DNA of 64,000 bases from JAHCHG01 sp041394845. GTDB lineage: Bacteria > Acidobacteriota > Blastocatellia > Pyrinomonadales > Pyrinomonadaceae. The stretch is taken from assembly GCA_041394845.1 (NCBI GenBank), contig JAWKHL010000001.1, positions 744,001 through 808,000 of the forward strand, read 5' to 3'. The translations under genes and the position numbers were made by a program. Of the stretch, positions 59,672-64,000 are shown in pieces (position 1 is the stretch's first letter; each line of letters starts with the position of its first letter). The notes under the pieces are model-generated. The model was not told the origin of the DNA, ran no database searches, and worked only from the letters and a program-made list of their open reading frames with translations.

Positions 59672-59786
59672 AAAACCAAAAAAGACCTGCAAAGAATTAT
59701 ACTGATTCCCGCAAGTCTTTGTAATTATTAATGATAATTGAATGCACCCGGCAGGAGTCGAACCTACGACCTCATGATTCGTAGTC
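59668..59786. repeat. Right attachment repeat within tRNA-Arg and its terminator
   Basis: Pairs without gaps to 40383-40501, with 46 identical bases at 59741-59786. The region 59683-59724 is the tRNA terminator: on the minus strand a long stem with AAAGACTTGC pairing to GCAGGTCTTT, then a T-run. The crossover lies somewhere in the 46-bp identity, which ends in the anticodon arm. Confidence 0.9.
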
Positions 59787-59816
59787 ATGCACTCTATCCA
59801 GCTGAGCTACGGGTGC
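59743..59816 (-). tRNA. tRNA-Arg (anticodon ACG)
   Basis: 74 nt on the minus strand. Acceptor stem GCACCCG/CGGGTGC with discriminator A; D arm TAGCTCAGCTGGATAGAG; anticodon stem-loop CATGA-CTACGAA-TCATG giving anticodon ACG; T arm with GGTTCGACTCC. CCA is not encoded. Decodes CGU/CGC/CGA after A-to-I editing by TadA. It is the integration site: the 3' part of the present gene was supplied by or shared with the element and restores a full tRNA. Confidence 0.95.
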
Positions 59817-59892
59817 GAAAAACCAAGTTTTTAGACTACAAACCAAAAGGTTTTCTGTCAAGTTAAATAAGCGTTTTGAGACCGGCCCGGTT

Positions 59893-60897
59893 TTACTGAG
59901 GTTTTTTGGCGTAATAGCCGGGGCGGGTCCGGGAAATTAGTTGGTTGTTGCTGACCTCAAGTTTGATCTCACGCCATTTTCCGTCGCGAACGCTGTTTTT
60001 GGGTTCGTATTCGATGGTGTAAAGCGTCCTGAGGTCGGCGGCGACTTCGGCGTAAAGCCTCGCCATTTCCTCCAACCGGTTGATCTTGTTGAGCGTTCCG
60101 CCGGTCCGGTTGGCCAGGATCTGAAGGCGTTCCCGAGCCGCTGAAAAAAGGGCGATCTGGGCCGGGGTCGGATCGATCAGGCGGGCCGGATCGTTGGTCG
60201 GAAGGGCCAGGGGATAAATCGTGACTCCCTGCACGTCGGAACGGTTTAATGTGTTGTTAAGAATCGGGCTGTTCTCCGGTTTGATAGCTCCCGGAATATC
60301 CTTGTCATCCAGTTTTTCCAACAGATCCCGGTCGGCGTTTTGAACGTTGGTGTCGACCCCGTCGGTCAAAACTATGATCGCTTTCCGGCGATTGTTTTCC
60401 TTGACCAGTTTGGAAAGGGCAAAATCGATCGCTTTATATAACTGGGTTTTTCCCCGCCCGCCCGCGACGCTGATCGAATGAGCGATGGTTTTTCGGTCGG
60501 TTGTAAAATCATTTAAAAGGTTGATCTTTTCGGAAAATTCGACCACGGCAACCCGGTCATCGGGTGCCAGGGCATCCATAAAACGCCGGGCGGAGAGTTG
60601 GATGTTATCGCGAAAGGGGATGGTCGAGCCGCTCATATCCAACATCAATACCACGCTAAAGGGGGAGACCGTCGGTTCGAAACGGGAAATCTCCTGTTTG
60701 ATTCCGTCCTCATAGATGGTGAAATTATTCTTGTTGAGACTGGTGATCGGCCTGCCGCGATTATCAACCACGCCGACATTCAGCCGAACGATTGACGAGT
60801 CAACGGTTACGATCTCGTCGGGATCATCCTGAGCCGAAATTGACAGAATTCCAAAAATTAACAAAAAAATAAGTGCAAAAAATTTAGAAAATTTCAT
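59893..60897 (-). CDS. Secreted VWFA-related protein (acidobacterial TIGR03436 type)
   Basis: 334 aa from the ATG at 60897 (KFSKFFALIFLLIFGILSISAQ signal peptide). A short N-terminal beta region (VTVDSSIVRLNVGVVDNRGRPITSLNKNNFTIYEDG) marks the acidobacterial VWFA-related family. The VWA domain (about 75-280) has DMSGSTIPF in place of DxSxS and VLTDGVDTN. The C-terminus (ADLRTLYTIEYEPKN-DGKWREIKLEV-RPGYYAK) is also family-typical. Function unknown; such genes are highly multiplied in Acidobacteria, and support the organism assignment. Confidence 0.9.
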   Translation of the reverse strand: MKFSKFFALIFLLIFGILSISAQDDPDEIVTVDSSIVRLNVGVVDNRGRPITSLNKNNFTIYEDGIKQEISRFEPTVSPFSVVLMLDMSGSTIPFRDNIQLSARRFMDALAPDDRVAVVEFSEKINLLNDFTTDRKTIAHSISVAGGRGKTQLYKAIDFALSKLVKENNRRKAIIVLTDGVDTNVQNADRDLLEKLDDKDIPGAIKPENSPILNNTLNRSDVQGVTIYPLALPTNDPARLIDPTPAQIALFSAARERLQILANRTGGTLNKINRLEEMARLYAEVAADLRTLYTIEYEPKNSVRDGKWREIKLEVSNNQLISRTRPGYYAKKPQ

Positions 60898-61092
60898 AAC
60901 CAAAACTATAACTTTCAGACGCATTTACCGAGGCTTCAGTTGCATCCGGGTTGGTTTCAAAATAATCTTAACATTAAAGGACTTTTAGTTTATAATAAAT
61001 CGACCAAGTTTTATTTATTGTTTAACGAATTACCTAATCAATTAACACACTCAAGTTAATCTTGAAATCTCACAAACTCAGGGGAAAAACAA

Positions 61093-61671
61093 ATGCTCTT
61101 TAAACCGAGGTATTGCTGTCACTGCGGGGAGGAAATTGACAGAGTTGATTGGAAGTTATGGACCAGCAACCGATTTTGTGAACTATGTGAAACGGAATTT
61201 GTCTTCCGGGAATGGGGGATCCGGATCAGTTTCCTGTCCTGTCTGGTTTTTGCTTTGTTGTTTTTCGGAGGAGGTCTTTTTGGTTCCGGAAGACCTGAAG
61301 ATGGCAGACCTCCGAATTTGAAGTCCGATGGGCAAAAGAATTTGATTTCCGAAGCTCCCATCGGCCAACCGGAACAATCCAACCGGGTTGGGGAAAAGGA
61401 ATCGGAAGGGGAAAATTCTAATACAACCTCATCCGAAAAGAAACAAACAAATACAAAAATTCCGGTGCCGAATAATTCCCCTGTTCCCAAAAACGGAGGG
61501 GGAAAACTGAGACTCCGGCAAAAGTCCGGCGACGAAGCGGTCTATTTTTGCGGGGCTGAAACAAAAAAAGGAACACCATGTTCCAGACGAGTAAAGGGAG
61601 GTGGTCGATGTTGGCAACATAAGGGGATGGAACCGATGTTGCCCGAGGATGAATTGCGAATAAGCCAATAA
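61093..61671 (+). CDS. Membrane protein with N-terminal zinc ribbon and C-terminal DUF5763-like finger
   Basis: 192 aa, ATG after AGGGGAAAA. Zinc ribbon at residues ~8-37 (YCCHCGEEI...FCELCETEF), one membrane helix (about 47-66; FLSCLVFALLFFGGGLF), a long Ser/Asn/Gly/Glu linker and a C-terminal finger (about 152-178; FCGAETKKGTPCSRRVKGGGRCWQHKG). The last motif matches DUF5763 and is close to the N-terminal finger of the TerS-like protein inside the element. Role unknown. Lies 49 bases before the kinase gene and may be co-expressed. Confidence 0.75.
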   Translation: MLFKPRYCCHCGEEIDRVDWKLWTSNRFCELCETEFVFREWGIRISFLSCLVFALLFFGGGLFGSGRPEDGRPPNLKSDGQKNLISEAPIGQPEQSNRVGEKESEGENSNTTSSEKKQTNTKIPVPNNSPVPKNGGGKLRLRQKSGDEAVYFCGAETKKGTPCSRRVKGGGRCWQHKGMEPMLPEDELRISQ

Positions 61672-61719
61672 GAGGGCAATGTGGTAAAATAGAGGCCTTA
61701 CTTTACAAGACTATTAGTT

Positions 61720-63744
61720 ATGAAACCTTTAGCTTCAAATATTTTGATTCAGGATCGCTATTTAATCGTCCATTTGATCGGAAAGGGGGGAATGGGCGAG
61801 GTATATTTGGCAGTTGACCAAAGACTTGGAAGTGCGGTTGCCTTAAAGCGCACCTTTTTTTCCGACGACGATTTGCTGGCCAGCGCCTTTGAACGCGAAG
61901 CCCGGATCCTGGCTAACTTGAGGCACCCGATTCTTCCCAAGGTGAGCGATCATTTTATCGAAGGCGACAATCAGTTTCTGGTGATGGAACATATTACCGG
62001 AGACGATCTGTCGAAACGTTTGGAAAAAACAAACCAGCCTTTTCCACTCAGTTGGGTATTGTTCTGGGCCGATCAACTGCTTGATGCGCTTCACTATTTG
62101 CACACTCACGAACCGCCGATAATTCACCGCGACATAAAACCCCAAAATCTCAAACTAACCAACGACAACCACATTGTATTACTGGATTTCGGTTTGTCGA
62201 AAAACTCCGTCGGGGAAACCAGGATCACAACCACCGGAAGCGTTGTCGGATACACCCCCCATTATGCTCCGATGGAACAGATTCGGGGCACCGGAACCAA
62301 CGCTCAGAGCGATATTTATTCGCTTTCAGCGACCCTTTACCAGTTATTGACCAATACCGTTCCGCCCGATGCCCTGACCCGGGCCGACAGCCTTTTAAGC
62401 GATTTGCCCGACCCGATCAAACCGATCAATCAATTGAATCCGGAGGTCACCCCGGAGGTGTCGGAAGTTATTTTGAAAGGAATGGACATTCGGCAGGAAA
62501 GCCGTTTTGGCACCGCCCGGGAAATGCAGAAATCTCTTCGCGACGCTTTTGCCAAATTGCAAACCGCCATGGCGGCTCAAACCATCGCTTTCAATGTAAA
62601 TGATTCGGGGATCAGCGCTGAACTGCAAAGTGGGAACTCGCAACCCGCAATTGAACCCCCGGTTGAAATCGAACCGGAGATCGAGATCGGAGCGAAAGAA
62701 ACGGGTTTTCAAACCGTCACCGAACTGGATAATTCATTGGGGGAACAAAATCATCAACCGGAGCCTGATTTTGATGCAACGGTGAAATTCGATTCCCCGG
62801 AAGTTTTTGAAGCGCCCGAAACCACTGATTCCGAATTAAAACCCTCGGACATAAAAACCGAGGTCCTTCTCGCCGGAGACTCCCCCGCGATCAAGGCGGT
62901 TCAGGAGGGGAACAGTCTACCGGAGACCGAGGAACCCCGGGAGGGGCAAAATTTCGAAACCGTCGGCAGTTTTGACTTTGACGAGAATAAAACCTCCGGC
63001 GGCGAGTTTTCCCAAGAAGAATTCCCCCAAACAGATTTTTCCGAACCCCGGACCGAGTTTTCTCCGGATGCGACCGTTCCGTTGATTTCTTTTCGGGAAA
63101 ATGAAGAGCCGGCCCCGGAAACACCAGTTGAGTTTGATTCGGAAGAAGACGTTTTTGATCCTTCTACGGGGCCGGGGGAAACGGACTTCTTCGAAATCGA
63201 CCAAACCGGTCAGGTCGGCGGGTTTGAAACCGTCGGCCAGATTGAAGAGCCTTTTGAGGAACCGGAACCCGAACCGATAACGCCGAAACCGGTTCCGCCC
63301 CCGGTGGTTAAACCGAGCCCGGTTAAAAAAATTCTGGCGATAATTGCCGGGTTGTTTGTCCTATTATTATTATTTGGCGGGGCAATTGGCGGCGTGGTTT
63401 GGTATGTCACCCGCGACCCCGGTACCAACGGAGGTGTCGATCCTCCGCCCTCTCCAACCGATGTTAATGTCGAGGTTACTCCGAGCCCCGAATCCTCCCC
63501 GGAAGTTTTGTTGCCGGTCAATAACGAGGAAAATGATAATACGGGTAAAGAGGATGGGCCCGGAACAAACCAAGAGGTAAACGTTCCTGACAGCAAACCG
63601 CCCGATACGCCGGGTCCGGTTAAGCCTTCGCCCAAGGCGTCTCCGGTCGTCAACAGGAGAACTCCGACGCCAAGACCTTCGCCCAGAATTACACCGACTC
63701 CTACTAAAACCCCGAAGGGAGGGCGAACGGATATCCAACAGTAG
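61720..63744 (+). CDS. PknB-like Ser/Thr protein kinase with one membrane helix
   Basis: 674 aa. Kinase domain (about 12-285): Gly loop IGKGGMGEVYLA, Lys near 41 in VALKRTF, catalytic HRDIKPQNLKL near 135, DFGLSK and APMEQ (APE equivalent). A long acidic, Pro/Glu-rich linker (about 290-530) is followed by a membrane helix (about 537-562; KKILAIIAGLFVLLLLFGGAIGGVVWYV). The C-terminal ~110 residues are Pro/Thr/Ser rich, outside the cell, with no PASTA repeat. Membrane-bound signalling kinase. The TPR gene begins 18 bases after it. Confidence 0.9.
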   Translation: MKPLASNILIQDRYLIVHLIGKGGMGEVYLAVDQRLGSAVALKRTFFSDDDLLASAFEREARILANLRHPILPKVSDHFIEGDNQFLVMEHITGDDLSKRLEKTNQPFPLSWVLFWADQLLDALHYLHTHEPPIIHRDIKPQNLKLTNDNHIVLLDFGLSKNSVGETRITTTGSVVGYTPHYAPMEQIRGTGTNAQSDIYSLSATLYQLLTNTVPPDALTRADSLLSDLPDPIKPINQLNPEVTPEVSEVILKGMDIRQESRFGTAREMQKSLRDAFAKLQTAMAAQTIAFNVNDSGISAELQSGNSQPAIEPPVEIEPEIEIGAKETGFQTVTELDNSLGEQNHQPEPDFDATVKFDSPEVFEAPETTDSELKPSDIKTEVLLAGDSPAIKAVQEGNSLPETEEPREGQNFETVGSFDFDENKTSGGEFSQEEFPQTDFSEPRTEFSPDATVPLISFRENEEPAPETPVEFDSEEDVFDPSTGPGETDFFEIDQTGQVGGFETVGQIEEPFEEPEPEPITPKPVPPPVVKPSPVKKILAIIAGLFVLLLLFGGAIGGVVWYVTRDPGTNGGVDPPPSPTDVNVEVTPSPESSPEVLLPVNNEENDNTGKEDGPGTNQEVNVPDSKPPDTPGPVKPSPKASPVVNRRTPTPRPSPRITPTPTKTPKGGRTDIQQ

Positions 63745-63762
63745 TTTTTAGGAGATTTAGTT

Positions 63763-64000
63763 ATGATGAAAAAGATTTCATTGGGATTGATTACATTTAG
63801 TTTATTGCTGGTCGCTTTTTCGGCCCTGGCCACCGATGTTGCGGCCCAGCCCAAAAAAGTTCTCAAAAAGGCAAGAACTCTGGCCAGCGACGGCGATAAA
63901 AGGTTTAACAAAAGAGATTATCAGGGAGCCATCGGGAAATATAGGGAAGCCATCAGTTTGGTTCCCAATTTCCCGAACGCCCATTATTGGAAGGGGAATG
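63763..64000 (+). CDS. Exported TPR protein, 5' part only
   Basis: 79 codons are visible before the window ends. Two adjacent ATGs follow an AGGAGA site. A signal peptide (KKISLGLITFSLLLVAFSALATDVAAQ) precedes the start of a TPR motif (DKRFNKRDYQGAIGKYREAISLVPNFPNAHYWKGN). It probably forms an operon with the kinase gene upstream. Full domain content is unknown. Confidence 0.8.
   Translation, partial: MMKKISLGLITFSLLLVAFSALATDVAAQPKKVLKKARTLASDGDKRFNKRDYQGAIGKYREAISLVPNFPNAHYWKGN

Larger units (their letters stand above)
40502..59786. mobile_element. Integrative element in tRNA-Arg, satellite-like, carrying a type I RM operon
   Basis: About 19.3 kb between the tRNA 3' duplicates. Left end: promoter, integrase. 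Right end: replication and regulation block read toward the left. Middle: XRE regulator, DUF805 protein, seven-gene restriction-modification operon, two small plus-strand genes. It lacks capsid, tail, large terminase or conjugation genes. Integrase plus excisionase-like HTH plus P4-type SF3 helicase plus primase-like protein plus TerS-like protein resembles P4 or PICI-type phage satellites; an integrative defence island is the alternative. It is visibly more AT-rich than the flanks. Confidence 0.85.

Noticed and set aside
40502..59786. CRISPR array or Cas genes within the mobile element
   Set aside because: No regularly spaced repeats and no cas-like proteins were seen anywhere in the window.
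40383..59786. Complete prophage
   Set aside because: Integrase, helicase and TerS-like genes are present but there are no portal, capsid, tail, lysis or large terminase genes; most of the cargo is restriction-modification.

Overview
The window looks like chromosomal DNA of an Acidobacteriota bacterium, probably class Blastocatellia (Pyrinomonas relatives). This is an inference from gene content: an acidobacterial-type VWFA-related secreted protein, winged-helix/TolB/TPR membrane regulators, secreted delta-60 and FG-GAP repeat proteins, PknB-like kinases with TPR neighbours, and moderate GC. No rRNA and only one tRNA (Arg-ACG) are present.

Layout. 1-12.9 kb: mostly metabolic and housekeeping genes (3' end of a squalene/phytoene synthase, CAP protein, peroxiredoxin, isoaspartyl peptidase/asparaginase, DUF971, YtxJ-like protein, alpha-glucan phosphorylase, macro domain, DoxX-like, MtnA, M28 peptidase). 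13.4-13.6 kb: a 252-bp palindrome-rich element with 18/20 matching terminal inverted repeats. 13.6-21.8 kb: CorA, SerA, a NatAB-type ABC exporter, CYTH protein, VWA lipoprotein. 21.8-33.0 kb: a signalling and envelope-stress cluster (two histidine kinases, an NtrC-type sigma-54 activator, several tiny membrane proteins, YqjD-like, YggT, GlsB/YeaQ and a 771-aa triple-repeat protein). Near-consensus sigma-54 promoters (GG-N10-GC) precede at least four of these genes, so the cluster reads as one sigma-54 regulon. 33.1-40.2 kb: a winged-helix/TolB/TPR regulator and a run of secreted repeat proteins.

40.4-59.8 kb is an integrated mobile element of about 19.3 kb. It is bounded by a 119-bp ungapped imperfect direct repeat whose last 46 bp are identical. 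The right copy is the 3' part of the intact tRNA-Arg; the left copy is a displaced tRNA 3' fragment with its own terminator. The element carries a tyrosine integrase at one end. At the other end is a co-directional block: an unusual sigma-region-4 protein, an excisionase-like HTH, a P4/D5-type SF3 helicase, a Toprim/zinc-ribbon protein and a TerS-like HTH protein. An XRE regulator lies near the integrase. A tight seven-gene type I restriction-modification operon is the cargo, with three unrecognised or poorly known genes between hsdS and hsdR. Near-identical 11-12 bp repeats (TTAGAGGAAAA) lie inside both ends and may be integrase arm sites. Together these resemble a phage satellite (PICI/P4-like island) in a phylum where such elements are little described.

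59.8-64 kb returns to host genes: VWFA-related protein, a zinc-finger membrane protein sharing a Cys-finger with the element's TerS-like protein, a Ser/Thr kinase and the start of a TPR protein.

All calls were made by eye. Family names rest on recognised motifs, not on searches.
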